Made by a program: the position numbers and the translations under genes. DNA of 64,000 nucleotides from Aotearoamyces nothofagi (taxonomy: Eukaryota; Ascomycota; Leotiomycetes; Leotiales; Tympanidaceae): the NCBI GenBank assembly GCA_015345905.1, contig JADDTR010000006.1, positions 870,513 to 934,512 on the forward strand. The letters are read 5' to 3'. Below are positions 22,566-36,035 of the stretch, in pieces (position 1 is the first letter of the stretch; the number at the start of each line of letters is the position of its first letter). The notes beneath the pieces were generated by a model. It saw nothing but the letters and a program-made list of their open reading frames with translations. It was not told the origin of the DNA and ran no database searches.

Positions 22566-25478
22566 ATGGCGTCGGGTCCTTCCGTAACGTCAGCGGCGCA
22601 GCAGCCCTTTGCGAGCCCTCAGCCAGCACCCGTTCCCCATCCCACAGCACAGCATGGCCATCCTGCTTCTCCTTCGCAACAAGCATCACCTCCCTCGAAA
22701 CAGAGCATGAAATCATGGTGGAAGACTTTCAGCAAGTCTGGGAAAATACAGGATACACAGGGTAATTATCTTTTACCAGTCCCGTACTCCATTGTCTCCC
22801 AAAGCCGCGAGCATGATGGTTCACCTACAGTAAAATGGACATCCTTATATCTGCGGCGTGAAACCCCTCCACATGAGCAAAGTTTGCATCAACTTGGACA
22901 TGCGACGGACGAGCCAACTAACACACAACCAAGTGGTGGGGATGAGCGTGGTAGTACACCGCGATCACCCCCAATCAAGCGTAATCGCTATGGGAAGGCC
23001 AGGAGACCATGTGTAAAACCGCTCAGGTCCCCTATTGGCTATCCGAGGTCAAGTGCCAGTCCCAGGTCTCGTCCCAGGTCAACGTTCTTTTCATTAGTAC
23101 CCTGTTTACTTGCTGTGAAGGGCAGGTTTAGTAAATATCGAGAAAAGAGTAGAAGGATATGGAATACTAAATTTATGATAGTAGTCGAGCAACCTGGAAT
23201 TTTCGGCGTTCCGCTCCGGCAGAGCATTACCTACGCCAACGTTGCGATTTCGTTAGTTGATGCAGAAGGAAAGAGCTATATATATGGCTACGTACCAATA
23301 GTTGTTGCTAAGTGTGGCGTGTATCTGAAGGAGAAAGGTGAGAGCCTCGTTTCTGAACCCTAAAATGAAGATCGGCTAATCTTGGCGGTTCTAGCAACCA
23401 ATGTTGAGGGCATATTTCGACTGAGTGGTTCAGAAAAGCGAATTAAGGAGCTTCGCACTATCTTTGACTCACCTGATCGTTATGGAAAGGGCCTTGACTG
23501 GGCAGGATACACCGTTCACGATGCAGCTAACGTTTTGCGCCGGTACCTCAACCAACTGCCAGAGCCGATTGTTCCCCTAGATCTGTATGATCGTTTCCGT
23601 GATCCTCTACGCGGCCATGCACTGCAAGCGGTAGGAGACCAGGAAGCAGCTCAAGATCCAGGGAGTTTTGATCTTGAAAAGACGATCAAAATATATCAGG
23701 AATTGATCACGGAACTGCCACCTCTCAACCGCCAGCTCTTGCTATACATTCTAGATCTCCTCGCCGTTTTCGCTTCAAAGTCGGATGAAAACAGAATGAC
23801 ATCTGCAAACCTTGCTGCCATCTTCCAGCCCGGCATGTTGTCGCATCCCGTTCATGACCTGGCTCCAGCAGAATATCGCTTGAGTCAAGATGTATTAGTC
23901 TTTCTGATTGAGAATCAAGACCACTTCCTAATTGGTATGAGTGGTACTGCTGCCGATGAAAAGACCGTCCAAGATGTTGAAAACGGCGGCACACCCCCGC
24001 CAGCAACACCGTCGACGCCTAACAGGGTCAAGAGCACGATAGTTCGGACATCTTCGAATGCCAGTGCAGGTGCCGATAGTCTCAGAAGACAGGGTGGTGT
24101 TCGGAGGAATGTCTCTGTTAACTCCAGGCATTCACGACAGTCGAATGGTGCTCCGAGTCCTGCGAGTCCTGCGTACGGGCCTCCATTAACTCACACTCCT
24201 ACCGGAGGTGTCCATCGTAGCAACACTGTCCCATCCAACAAGTCGCCAGGCCTACCTTCAAATCGACTACAAAAGTCCCATGGGTCGCGGCCTCCAATTA
24301 TTTCCGGCCTAGCAGCGTCAAGCGTCTCAGAGCAGGCTGGATTAGTATCTCTTGAACCCCAACCAACCACCCATAGTGTGTCTTCTAGCTCGTCCACTGG
24401 CCTTGCACCAACCACAATTGACACTTCCAGCTTAGCGGTAACTTCCCATGCTGCTACTGCTGAACAGAGTCAAGAACAGCTGCTACCAGATGTTCCAGCT
24501 GAAATCAAGCCAGAGACTCCTAACAGCACCCAAAGAGCACTCTTTCCACGGTCTACTACGATGGAGAGTGAGAAGCGGGTACCTAACAAGCTCAGAAAGA
24601 AGCGCATTCCAAACAGCTCGAATCCAAGTGCTCAAAGCTCGACAAACTCTCTCCATGGCTTCTCCGATATTTCTCCAGGCATACTGCCTACACAGCAAGG
24701 TGATATTGTTGAGCAGTCGCTCCTAGAAGACCATCCTCACTTAGAGACCATTGTTTCATCTACTCCAGTCGTATCAAACACCGAAGCTACTCCGCCTTTA
24801 CCAAGCGATGAGCAGATGATGCCGCCAGCCCCAGGATTCTTGCAAACCCAGCCACAGCATTCATCTGATGGAGCACTGAAACCTCAGGCTTCTGCTAACT
24901 CGCTGCGTTCGCGTGAGTCAGTATCCGCGAACGAGCAATCAGATCTCGAGCACATCGACGATCCTATCGTTGCAAGTGAGCAGAAGGAGAAGCGCCGCTT
25001 ATTTAGACTCTCGCGAAGAAAGGATGACCAGGCGTACCTCAATTCAAACCTCACCAGTCCTCAGAAAGCTCTTAGTTCAAATGGTGGTGCTGATACAAGC
25101 ACTACATCGTTAGGGTCAAGTCGACCGCGAAAAAGCCTCAGTGAGATTGTTCCAGCAAGTGCGGAGAACGTCGCTCAGGCGCAAGCTCAGGCGCAGACTC
25201 AAGCGCAACCGCAGTCAACCCCCGAATCAGGCGATAGTTCTGCAAACAAAGAAGAGAAAAAAGGGCCAATTGATTGGATCAAAAATAAAATGCGGGAGGC
25301 AAAGGAGGATAAACGTGAACGCGATGCAGAGAAGGAAAAGGAGCGAGTCACCAAAGCACCTTCTGATCGAGCTGTATCTACTTCCACGACTAGCGAGACA
25401 CGGGGTAAATCTGTCGATGGTCGAAAAAGTGAGGGAGAGAAAGCTCCAGCAGTTCCCGAAGGTCCTGCAGAACTATAA
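22566..25478 (+). CDS. Sac7/Bag7-like Rho GTPase-activating protein
   Basis: The N-terminus (MASGPSVTSAAQQPF... MKSWWKTFSKSGK) precedes a RhoGAP domain that starts IFGVPLRQSITYANVAISL, runs through YGYVPIVVAKCGVYLKEK, and after an intron continues ATNVEGIFRLSGSEKRIKEL, with the arginine finger Arg in GIFRLSG. The catalytic domain ends near IENQDHFL. A Ser/Pro-rich tail of about 500 residues follows, with a basic charged segment (KNKMREAKEDKRERDAEKEK) near the end. A certain intron is 23338-23394. A second, 22762-23184, is very likely: it has a GGTAATT donor and an ATACTAA branch site, and homologues go directly from WW-K-F to GIFGVPL. It is 423 nt and open in frame, so 951 or 810 residues are possible. 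Sac7-type GAPs turn off Rho1 in cell-wall integrity signalling. Confidence 0.88.
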
Positions 25479-26759
25479 ACTTTTGCAGCACGTACATTTG
25501 TTTTCTTTTCCATCATGATCTTGCAGCAACGGAGTTGTTCTTCGGAATTTCGTTCTATCAGGTCGGATACCCCCCTTTACCTATGACAACCTTTGTCATT
25601 TATACACAGTTCGACAACACGATAAGTTAGTGTGTAGGACAGCGTGTTGTTTTGAATCTTGTTCAATTTTCTATCTTGTTTGAGTATGCTATGAAGCTAT
25701 AAAGGCATATGTTTTTGTGCATGCTCATAGGGCGTTTAAGCTGGAAAGCTGGAATCGGGCATGCTGTACTCTGCATACCGTGTTTTACATGCATGCGCTC
25801 TCTTCTTATAATGGAATCTGATGCACAGTCATCTCAAAGATGGATGGATGGGCGGGATGGATGTCTGGACTATGGATTGTGTTCTACTGGAAAGGGTTTC
25901 ATGAATCCGAAAAGTAATGCCATGATCGAGTGCCTGCGAACTTCTCCGTTAGCAGAATTCGTATATATAGGCCTAATAAAATGTCCAAGTAGTAAATCTA
26001 GTACCAATGTAAGGCTGACCTTGAGACTCCTCAGATTGTCTGTGCAAATAGAAAAGGTCACTACGTCAGTATCAAAATAGGCTTCTCATACATACAACCT
26101 ACAGTATTATTAGAGCTGAGAGTAAGAGAAAGCAATGTTCGACTTGGTGATATTTAGATGGATCTCATCTTATCCTGGGGTCATGGGCTAAGCTCAGAAG
26201 TATTATGCATTGAATAAAGGACATACCACTTGAAACCGGGCATTGCTATATTATAATGCAAATTTAAGAAAAATGAAAGCAGGAAAATATTAAAACTGAA
26301 GGCTCAGAACCTCTATTGTTGTATTAATTTTATTATTTCATATAATTTTAATCTATTCCTAGTATATTCATTTTTCTTGACTAGATATCTGCATCACAAG
26401 TCTCGAAAGATAGAACTTCACAGAGCCAGGATATCTATCATCTATACTTGAGTGCATCCTTACTATTCAGAGGTATTTCTAATGGTCTATGATGCTCGGG
26501 AACAGAGGAAAAGATAGATAGACAGGACGTAATATAGACATGGGTAGATGGTGGTCCACAGTCCGGATACCACTGATGATTCTCAGCCAGTAGCCGCCCG
26601 CTGATTGCACATTTCCGATTAGCGAGATCTACCCATGACCTCCACGCCGCAGGGCTGGACCGACGATGGTGGAGTTCAGGGGTAGAGCACATCCGTGCAG
26701 CGCCCTCTCGCAATGTGAGCTGCAATTTCTTCGTCCTTTGTTTGTGCTCTGCAGTCACG
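25479..26759. other. Intergenic region upstream of NTH1
   Basis: About 1.3 kb: 3' flank of the RhoGAP gene, then the promoter of NTH1. 26230-26400 is distinctly AT-rich. A GATGGATG run lies at 25841-25861. No supported gene is seen on either strand. Confidence 0.55.
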
Positions 26760-28103
26760 ATGCGGACGTCTCGCATCTCCCAAGAGACGTCTAAACTCAT
26801 TAACAGCACCTCGCCCTCCTCAAGACGGCGCACCACGCGCTCCTCGCTCTCGCGTTTCGCGCATGGTGGCTCCGCAGCGGTCAAGGACGAAGCTGGATCT
26901 CCTTCTCCCGCTCCTGATATCGAGGATGCTATTCCGGCGCTGAAGCGGAAACGCTCCATGCCCGCGGCCGCAAAAAGAAGTCCGTCTCGCAGAACTGTAG
27001 CTGTCAAAACCGAGGGTTCAGACGCCTTGAGCCTCTCCTCGCCGACGAAACCCAGACCCCAAGCGCGCGTGCGGAAACCCGCGCGCAAGGTCAAAGATGA
27101 GTCCACAGGGCTCGTGGCAATCCACCCTCCAGCGGACTGGGCCGAAGTCTACTCCGTCGTCAAGGCCATGCGCACAACGGGGACCGCGCAGAACGCGGCC
27201 GTCGACACGATGGGCTGCGAGCGTCTGGCGGACGAACACGCCAGTCCGGTGGAGAAGCGCTTCCACACACTGATCGCGCTGATGCTGTCGTCGCAGACGA
27301 AAGACACGACCAACGCGCAGGCAATGCGAAGGCTGCAGACCGAGTTGCCGGCTCACAAACCGGGCGCCAGAGCCGGGCTGACACTCGACAATATTCTTGC
27401 TGTTGACCCTGCCCTCCTGAACGAGCTGATCTGGGCCGTCGGGTTCCACAATAACAAGACGAAATACATCAAGGCTGCCGCGCTGATGTTGCGCGATAGC
27501 TACGCTGGCGACATCCCGGAGACCGTGGAGGGTCTCATGGCGCTGCCTGGTGTCGGTCCGAAGATGGCGTATCTCTGTCTCAGCGCTGCGTGGGGCCGCA
27601 CGGAGGGAATCGGCGTCGATGTGCATGTGCACAGACTCACGAACCTGTGGGGATGGCATACGACAAAGGGACCAGAGGAGACGCGGCTGGCGCTGCAGGC
27701 GTGGTTGCCGAGGGAGCTGTGGAGGGAGATTAACTGGCTGTTGGTTGGTTTTGGGCAGACGGTTTGTTTACCGGTGGGGAGGAGATGTGGAGAGTGCGAG
27801 TTGGGGCTGCAGGGACTTTGCAAGGCGGCAGATAGGGGGAAGGTATTATTAGGGAGGAGAAGGAGGGAAGAGAAGGCTGATTCGGAGGATGGGGAGGTGA
27901 CTAAGAAGGAGGATGTAATCGTTGAGGAAGTGATCGGTGAGGTGCCAGTTACTGCTCCGCTGAACGAGGAAGTCGACGTTGAAGGGCAGGAAAGGATACC
28001 ATTTGAAGGCTTCACCAAAGAGGAAGACCGCACAGTAATGGAGGAGATAACAAATGCTCCTGGAGAGCTCCATAAGATCCCGACGAAGCGAAGAAAACAA
28101 TGA
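26760..28103 (+). CDS. NTH1: Endonuclease III homologue, DNA glycosylase/AP lyase
   Basis: A single exon of 447 residues starting MRTSRISQETSK; the in-frame ATG at 26715 would add 15 hydrophobic residues and is less likely. The N-terminal 120 residues are basic and disordered (KRKRSMPAAAKRSPSRR), suiting nuclear or mitochondrial targeting. The catalytic core contains the helix-hairpin-helix LPGVGPKMA with catalytic Lys268, the catalytic Asp287 in GIGVDVHVHRL, and a [4Fe-4S] ligand set C-x6-C-x2-C-x7-C (CLPVGRRCGECELGLQGLC). The last spacing is two residues longer than in the bacterial enzyme. It excises oxidised pyrimidines in base-excision repair. An acidic tail ends in a basic TKRRKQ. The core is markedly GC-rich compared with the tail. 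Confidence 0.95.
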   Translation: MRTSRISQETSKLINSTSPSSRRRTTRSSLSRFAHGGSAAVKDEAGSPSPAPDIEDAIPALKRKRSMPAAAKRSPSRRTVAVKTEGSDALSLSSPTKPRPQARVRKPARKVKDESTGLVAIHPPADWAEVYSVVKAMRTTGTAQNAAVDTMGCERLADEHASPVEKRFHTLIALMLSSQTKDTTNAQAMRRLQTELPAHKPGARAGLTLDNILAVDPALLNELIWAVGFHNNKTKYIKAAALMLRDSYAGDIPETVEGLMALPGVGPKMAYLCLSAAWGRTEGIGVDVHVHRLTNLWGWHTTKGPEETRLALQAWLPRELWREINWLLVGFGQTVCLPVGRRCGECELGLQGLCKAADRGKVLLGRRRREEKADSEDGEVTKKEDVIVEEVIGEVPVTAPLNEEVDVEGQERIPFEGFTKEEDRTVMEEITNAPGELHKIPTKRRKQ

Positions 28104-28629
28104 TCTGCTTTTTTTAAGATAAATATAACCAAATACCCTTCTTTGCTCTGTCATTAAAGCTGTACAGTACTACGACTTAGAATGAGTCTCTCAGTTTACA
28201 TGTCTAGCACTGTAGACTAGTTTAATAAAAACGAAACCTTACGAGAACACGTTCTTGATCTCGGGTTAAGAAGCAAACTGTTTGATTTGCCATGCAACCT
28301 TCGTGTAAACGCGTACTACTGTAAGATACATAGCAAGCATGGCCAATGAAATTGGTGAAAGACCATTACCCACTTGGGCAATCAGAAGTCAAGAAAAGCG
28401 ACCATGTGAGAAAAGAGAGATATCTGTAGGACATGCTCAACGAAACCCGTACGATAGCCCAGCTCAGCTCGTCCTCCATGGGAATTGAAATAGCGACCGA
28501 AAAGTGCCTCATAATTAACCACCTACATCAACCAATCTGTCAAATCCATGAATGTATCCTGACCAACGCGTTACTGAACCACTAAACTTCATCGCTTTGG
28601 TAGATGCAGTTATGAGAATCAGCGTAAGC
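28104..28629. other. Convergent intergenic region after NTH1
   Basis: 526 bases between two converging genes. AT-rich near the NTH1 stop (TTTTTTAAGATAAATATAAC). No gene or repeat is seen. Confidence 0.55.
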
Positions 28630-29661
28630 TTATTCCTTAATTGCATTTTTGTCGACCTGAATACCGTCGGAATCGAAGCCGAGGATATCGTGGCAGGCAA
28701 AGGCAGAAGTCCAGCCCTCGGGGAATTTTCCTAGAAGTTTAATCTCCAACTCCCCTCCTTCGAGCCATTGCTTCGTGAGCGCTCTCGAGAACGGAAGGAA
28801 GACGGTCCTTAAAGCTACGACGGAGATATCAGTGGCACTTACCGAAATCTTCCATTTTGTTGCGTTGATGTCCTTGTTCGCCTTGAGGTATTCGTGTCTA
28901 AGGGATAGAGTATCTTTAAGTGCCTCGATAGATAGTCTCATCCGGCCCGCAAAGTGCATCGCATGGAATATGCACATAGTCCGTTGTCTGAACATGTTGA
29001 TTTTGATTTCGACATGCTTCAGCCGAATGGCTACATTTTCGTAGATGATGCCTCGGTATCTGACCATGTCGACATTACGTCCGCTACGTAGAGGCTTGGT
29101 TGTAATCATAGTGGTCTTTGGATCATCAACACGAAGATCAATACCTCTCTCCCACACGTCAATCGATGCCTCAAACATGTTCTCCTCGTACAAAATCTTG
29201 CTCGCCTCCTTGTAAATCTATGGTGAGATGTTAGTAATAATATGTATGACACGCGTGACTGCTAAGAAGCTGCCACGTGATCAGTACAGTTGAAGAGGAC
29301 TTACCTGATGGTTCGTTGAGAACATAGCCGTCTCAATGCCTCCGTGGCGAAAGTAGCAGTTCTCACTAAGATCAATCGGCGTTGGGTTCTTTGAGACCAT
29401 CAGATATCGGTAAATCATGTTTCTGATCTCGGGGGGCAGGAAAAGAAATGGGAATGATGATGTCTGGCCTTTCATTTGTGTCTTGCGACTGTAGGACTGT
29501 CTAGAGCGACTTTTAGTAACGGTGGTGTAATCTGACCCTCGGACAGGGACCACTTCATCGACAGCCTCATCTGTATCATCACAGTCATCATTATAGCGAG
29601 TAGCACGACGGTTGTCAGGTTCCGTACGGATCACATCTTGATCCTCCTTACGCCGCTTCAT
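28630..29661 (-). CDS. 2EXR/F-box-like hypothetical protein
   Basis: Two exons, 29661-29305 and 29217-28630, give 314 residues. The intron has a TTACTAAC branch site and joins NHQ to IYKEASKILYEENMF in phase. The stretch FPFLFLPPEIRNMIYRYLM at about residues 70-90 is the hallmark start of the large fungal 2EXR/F-box-like family, and YKEASKILYEEN is its usual second block. The N-terminus is charged and probably disordered. No function is known for most members; they expand freely in filamentous fungi. No catalytic residues are apparent. Confidence 0.75.
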
Positions 29662-30598
29662 GACGACAACAGGCTGAAAGGGTTAGACAGGAAGTGCCGA
29701 GCTTGAAGGATATTTGAACCTACTCGAGGGCTCGCTTAAAGCTAACAGATCGGAAGACGACTGGTGGATCTTAATAAAGCATCGACGACAGACTTATGGT
29801 GTGGCTTACCTGATCGAGTCCCACAAACCTTCGATTCGATGAACTCGAGATCGAAGACCCAATGAGCCTCACAGCACCTAGGTGAAATTAGCTACTCGAT
29901 CTATGGCACTCTAAGTTTCTTGAATGAGTACGACAAATGACGAATAAAGAATATGAAATGCCTACAGGACTTCTTACCGTTATACGATCTCTTTCTTAAG
30001 AGATCGTCGGGGACGGTCGGATGGCTGGTCAAACCGAGTAATGGCGACCAGGGTGAGGAATGAGGTGTAGAAGGAAAGAGGAAGAAAGGGAAGATAGGCG
30101 AAAAAGGAAATATAAATACCCGTTTTGAGCCGCGTTGACTCCAAGAAAGTTCACATGGCATTTGCCGTTAGAGTGAATTGAATACAGTGCATTATTTGTG
30201 ACAAGAGACGCAGTTGCAGACGTACCATTTTCAGAACTGTATGCGGGTTCGTTCTTGATTAGGAGATAATGTCACCGTGAAGCTCCATGAAAGGTGTATT
30301 TTCGGATCCCTGGTCAGGAAACTTCCGTTTTAGCAACCACAAAGCGGGAGCTCTGGTTTGAAAGAGCTTTGGGTAGTAGAAAGGACTTCCATTTTTTGTA
30401 CTCTACAACTTGATATTGTATTATTGTAATATAGAATTCGATGGCAAATGCACTTAGATTTTAAGAAGCATGGGTAACTTGGTTCTGCTGCCATATGATA
30501 GCACACTGAGCGCAATAAGACTTGTTATTATCCGGTGCCTATTTTTACAGCCTGGCTTCCAAGATCTGAGTAACAGAATTATGCGAACTACCATGTAG
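29662..30598. other. Intergenic region, 2EXR gene promoter side and FDH 3' side
   Basis: About 940 bases. It contains the promoter of the 2EXR-type gene and the 3' flank of the formaldehyde dehydrogenase gene. Short open frames here have no family resemblance. Confidence 0.5.
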
Positions 30599-32049
<1,451 letters not shown>

Positions 32050-33633
32050 GGCGTCCGTATTGATCAATGCTTGATAAGATTAGATATGCCAATTCCAATT
32101 AATTGCAATGTGTTGTGTTGTTGCAAATGTTGATAGAGGCAGTGATGGGATCTGTCGTCCTTTTGTTCGGACGTGGCGGGGTTAAGAGAAGGAGAGCTAA
32201 GGTATTTGACAACCGCAACACCAGGCACTAAAATCTAAGGAGGGGTAGGCAAGGCAGAAATTCCCGTTTTGGGTCGTGGCAGTTTCATTCCCCGAAGCAC
32301 GAGCGGGAAGGCGTTAGAGCGGCGGATCATTAAAAATTGAAGAAGGCCTTCAAAGCCTTTCCATTATTGGTTGCAGTTGGAAATATCAGAATGCTGAATA
32401 ATGCCATAACAACGGGAAACACAATCCTATTCGGGCTGGACCCGGTAAAGAATGGGTACTCGAGCGGGTACTCGAGCGGCTATCTGAAGGGTTCTTGATA
32501 GTAGAGATAGATATGCAATTCCTCATAGTATCACCAAATCGTGTAGTTTCAAATGACAGCGGCGTATAGAGACTCGATCGATATGGGCATGACTGCAGAA
32601 AACAAGAGATTATTATTTATCTAATGCTTCTGATGTCAGTGGTGTGCACAAGGCTGTAGAGTTATTAAAGCGCCCGCTGACGCTAGACCATACTGGGGAT
32701 ATGTATTGACTGTACTGCAGAGATGCGATCCCGGTCGTGAATGCCGGGCCATGCTGGACCATGCTGGACATGAGGGGTGGTGATGCGAGCCTTCTACCAG
32801 CGTATCACGTGCGTTGCGCAGAATGCCGTCACATTACAGTCCTCACACTGAGGCCAGTAACTGGCTTACGGCTAAACTTCCCGTTTCAAAGTTTGCATCG
32901 TTTGCACGGAGTTTGCATCGCCTGCCTGATCGCTTGCCTGCCAGCTGGGGCGTTTGCTTGCTTTATTTGGGAAAAAGTACAAAGTTTGCACTGTTTGTTT
33001 CGCTTAGGCTAGTGCCCACGGCGGCTGAATTCTTGTATAAATATCTCGCCCTTCACCCTCCTTTCCTCTTCTTTTTCTTTTCTCTTTAGCTCTCTTTGCC
33101 TATTGGCTTAGATCAAGTGTAGTATCTGTTCTTTTCAGTTTAATCTCTGAAATGATTCTAAGGAATCAAATCGTGATTATACTTATTTTTGTCCCTCGGG
33201 AGCGGCCCTCTGTGCTTGCGCATGGTCGCACCCACCGTGTCCTTGGTCTTACACTACCTCCAAGAGATGCGAACCCTTTTCATTACATTCGGTGGCATAC
33301 CATCGATGTGAAGAAGAGTTGAATATTTATAATTTTGGTGACTGGTTGATTCTGAACATAATTTGTGATTTGGGAACCCGATCTCAGCTCTCCGGGTGTA
33401 TGAATAGATGTGGTTACGTTTACTAGGCTATGCGTTGGTATCAGGAAATTGAGTGCTGTAATCTAGAATACCTGTTGAGGTTAAGAATTGAACGCATCTG
33501 TAGACATCGTTTGTGGCTTAGAGTCCATGTGCGAGGGAAATATTAGGTTTCTGAACCGTGAAATCCGCTGCCTACATCGTTGACTCGAAATCTCTGACTT
33601 GATTCTGCACCATCACATCTACCTTGAAGCAAC
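32050..33633. promoter_or_regulatory. Divergent promoter region, FDH / translin
   Basis: About 1.6 kb between diverging genes. Visible: a direct repeat of GGGTACTCGAGCGG at 32454-32479, ATGCTGGACCATGCTGGAC at 32750-32768, and a pyrimidine-rich tract (CTTTCCTCTTCTTTTTCTTTT) at 33060-33085 that resembles a fungal transcription-start region. That tract is 550 bases from the translin start, so a long or spliced leader is possible. No coding gene is supported. Confidence 0.5.
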
Positions 33634-34566
33634 ATGTCAGAATCAAACACTCCAGGCATGATAGATCCCCGAATCTTCGAGGACCTCCAGACAAGGATCG
33701 ATGAAGATGCTTCAGTCAGAGAACAGATCCGTGTGATCCTCCAGACCCTCGAACGTCAAGAGCGTACAGCCCAGTCAATCCTATCAAGGGCCCATGCAAC
33801 ACCAGCTGCCCACCGTGAGTAACTCCCACAAGCCTCATGCGCCAGCTAACATGCCATAGTCCAACCTGTGATCGAGGCCGCGGAGGCAGCTATCAAGGAA
33901 GAGATTGAGAGCATTGGCAAGCTGGCAGCTGTGGCCTCGGACTTTCCCTACTACAAGTTTGTTTCTCTGCCAGAGGCCAAGAGACAAGGCTGACCAAATA
34001 CAGATACAATAGCATGTGGACTAGAGATGTCCAGAACGTGATATTTGCAATTCTACTATGTGGATGGCTTGGTGGGCTGAGCTTGGCTGGTAAGCCCGTC
34101 GAAGTAGGGAAGCTTTTTACGATTGAAGAGGTTGGCGAGATATTGAATGGTGAGTGTCCAGAATGCTTCATAAATGCCGTCTTAGGATCTACTTGAGGCT
34201 ACATTTGTCATCTAGCTCTACGTTGGGGCCTATGGACATTACTGACAACCCGCAGTCCCAGTAAACCTCAAAGACCGCGATGCCTTCCATATCACCATTG
34301 AAGAATACCTCCAATCGCTCATCACTCTCATCGAAGAGCTCGCCCGACTTGCCATCAACTCTGTAACCCTGGGCGACTACCAACGACCCCTCCAAATCAG
34401 CCAATTCGTCAAGGACCTTCACGCCGGCTTCCAGATCCTAAATCTCAAAAACGACTCCCTGCGTCGCAGAAGTGACAGCATCAAGTATAATGTCAAGAAG
34501 ATCGAAGACGTCGTCTATGATCTCTCTCTGCGAAACCTAGTACCCAGAGCCACACCTTCTTCGTAG
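33634..34566 (+). CDS. Translin, nucleic-acid-binding subunit of C3PO
   Basis: Four exons (33634-33814, 33860-33956, 34004-34149, 34256-34566) give 244 residues. The C-terminal half matches translin closely: FHITIEEYLQSLITLIEELAR, LAINSVTLGDYQRPLQISQF, LHAGFQILNLKNDSLRRRSD and IKYNVKKIEDVVYDL. The N-terminal half has the helical REQIRVILQTLERQERTAQSIL segment. Translin assembles with TRAX into the octameric C3PO ribonuclease, which in Neurospora acts in tRNA processing. The TRAX partner is not in this window. The KNDSLRRRSD stretch and total length favour translin rather than TRAX. Confidence 0.93.
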
Positions 34567-34758
34567 AATAGCTAGATATCAAGCTCAAATCCAAAGGAAA
34601 TATATGTTGCGCTACCAAGCTCCAAGCTACCCCTGCCAGTAGTATTTTCGCTTGCACATTAATAAATCTACGCGGGTTACAGACCAAACTTAAGCATCAA
34701 AACAGTCGCGCCTACAACCTCCCCTCCAACCCTCTCACCACCACCCCGATCTCGCAAT

Positions 34759-35754
34759 ATGCCACTCATCGACCCGGTCACGATGTCTCTCATCAATACC
34801 GGTGCTCCTCCACCTCCCAGACAGCACCAGTTCCAACCCATATCCCTTCTCCCCGGCAGCATCTCCCGAATCTACACACACATACACGCGCCTTTGCTGC
34901 TCTCGATGTTTTATTTCCGCTTTAATAGTTTTGTCGAATCGCCAGTATCTGCTCTTTTAATTGGGGTAATGCCGCTTCTTCTCGTCCAGACAGCTTATTG
35001 CATTCTTTGTCTTCCGCCTGCGACGTTTGCTGCGAAGTCGCCGGGGAAGAAGTCCGGGAAGAAAACGGCGAAGACGGCAGCTGGAGGGAAGAAGGTTGCT
35101 GGGCATCCGGAGATTAGTGCTGCGGTTATACTTGTATGTCATTCATCTGAGCCTTTCCTCTCGTGCTCTATTCTCACCAGTCTCATCTCCAATTCCAAAA
35201 TACAAGCTAACAACCACAAACAGCATGCTTTCCTCTCCGTACTCGCCGCAACATTAATCGGCACACCCTTCCTCCTCATCCTCCAAATCCTCCTCGGCGC
35301 CCCATTGACGAGCCACCTGTCACATACCCTCCTCTCATCTCTGCACCTCTCCCTCCTCGCTGTCTATCCCTTAATCTACACTCATGGCAACGGTCATCCT
35401 TCTTCCAGACAACACTCACCTCCTACCTCTACACCAACCATAACCCCCGCCTCATCCACCCCATCCACCCCATCAAAGCCCGTCCCAGCCTCAAAATCCA
35501 CCCCAGGCGCATTCGGCTCAGCATCAACCTATCTCTCCCTCTTGTCCCTTTCTGCCCCTCTCGACGAGATCTTTGGCGCTAGTATCGGCGCCTTTGTTGG
35601 TGCATGGCTGGGTGCGGTTCCTATACCGTTGGATTGGGATCGAGAGTGGCAGAAATGGCCCGTTACGGTGGTTACAGGTGCATACCTTGGTTGGTGGGTT
35701 GGGAAGCTTGTGGGCGGGTATTTGGTTAGGGGGTGGAGAGTCAACTTCGATTAG
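34759..35754 (+). CDS. GPI11: GPI-anchor biosynthesis protein PIG-F (Gpi11)
   Basis: Two exons, 34759-35133 and 35224-35754, give 301 residues. The 90-nt intron has an AGCTAAC branch site; because it is a multiple of three and has no stop, unspliced RNA stays open. Several hydrophobic segments are visible (LLLSMFYFRFNSF, ALLIGVMPLLLVQTAYCIL, LSVLAATLIGTPFLLILQIL, HLSLLAVYPLIY, IFGASIGAFVGAWLGAV, VVTGAYLGWWVGKLVG), as expected for an ER membrane protein. The family signature GAWLGAVPIPLDWDREWQ is intact near the C-terminus. PIG-F partners with the PIG-O/PIG-G transferases that add ethanolamine phosphate to the GPI glycan. A basic Lys-rich loop (about residues 92-112) separates the first two membrane blocks. 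Confidence 0.93.
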   Translation: MPLIDPVTMSLINTGAPPPPRQHQFQPISLLPGSISRIYTHIHAPLLLSMFYFRFNSFVESPVSALLIGVMPLLLVQTAYCILCLPPATFAAKSPGKKSGKKTAKTAAGGKKVAGHPEISAAVILVCHSSEPFLSCSILTSLISNSKIQANNHKQHAFLSVLAATLIGTPFLLILQILLGAPLTSHLSHTLLSSLHLSLLAVYPLIYTHGNGHPSSRQHSPPTSTPTITPASSTPSTPSKPVPASKSTPGAFGSASTYLSLLSLSAPLDEIFGASIGAFVGAWLGAVPIPLDWDREWQKWPVTVVTGAYLGWWVGKLVGGYLVRGWRVNFD

Positions 35755-36035
35755 GTGGAGGTGTCGACGAGATGAGATTGTATAGCAAGACGTTGCGCTG
35801 ATCTATATGGGATGGGTTCTTGGTTGGGGCATAGCTGCGGAGTTTAATCAAGGCATTGTTTGCTTGAGAGACAGGAGGATGAATATGGAGTTTATTCAAT
35901 GCATCTATTCGCTCCCATCTAGCCGGCTAGTCCATAATCATAGTGCCGATACGAATAGCCAACCACCCGTCTCACCCAGCCGATCCAACCATGCAACTTC
36001 AGTCCTCTATCCCTGGATCAAAAACCCCGAGGTCT

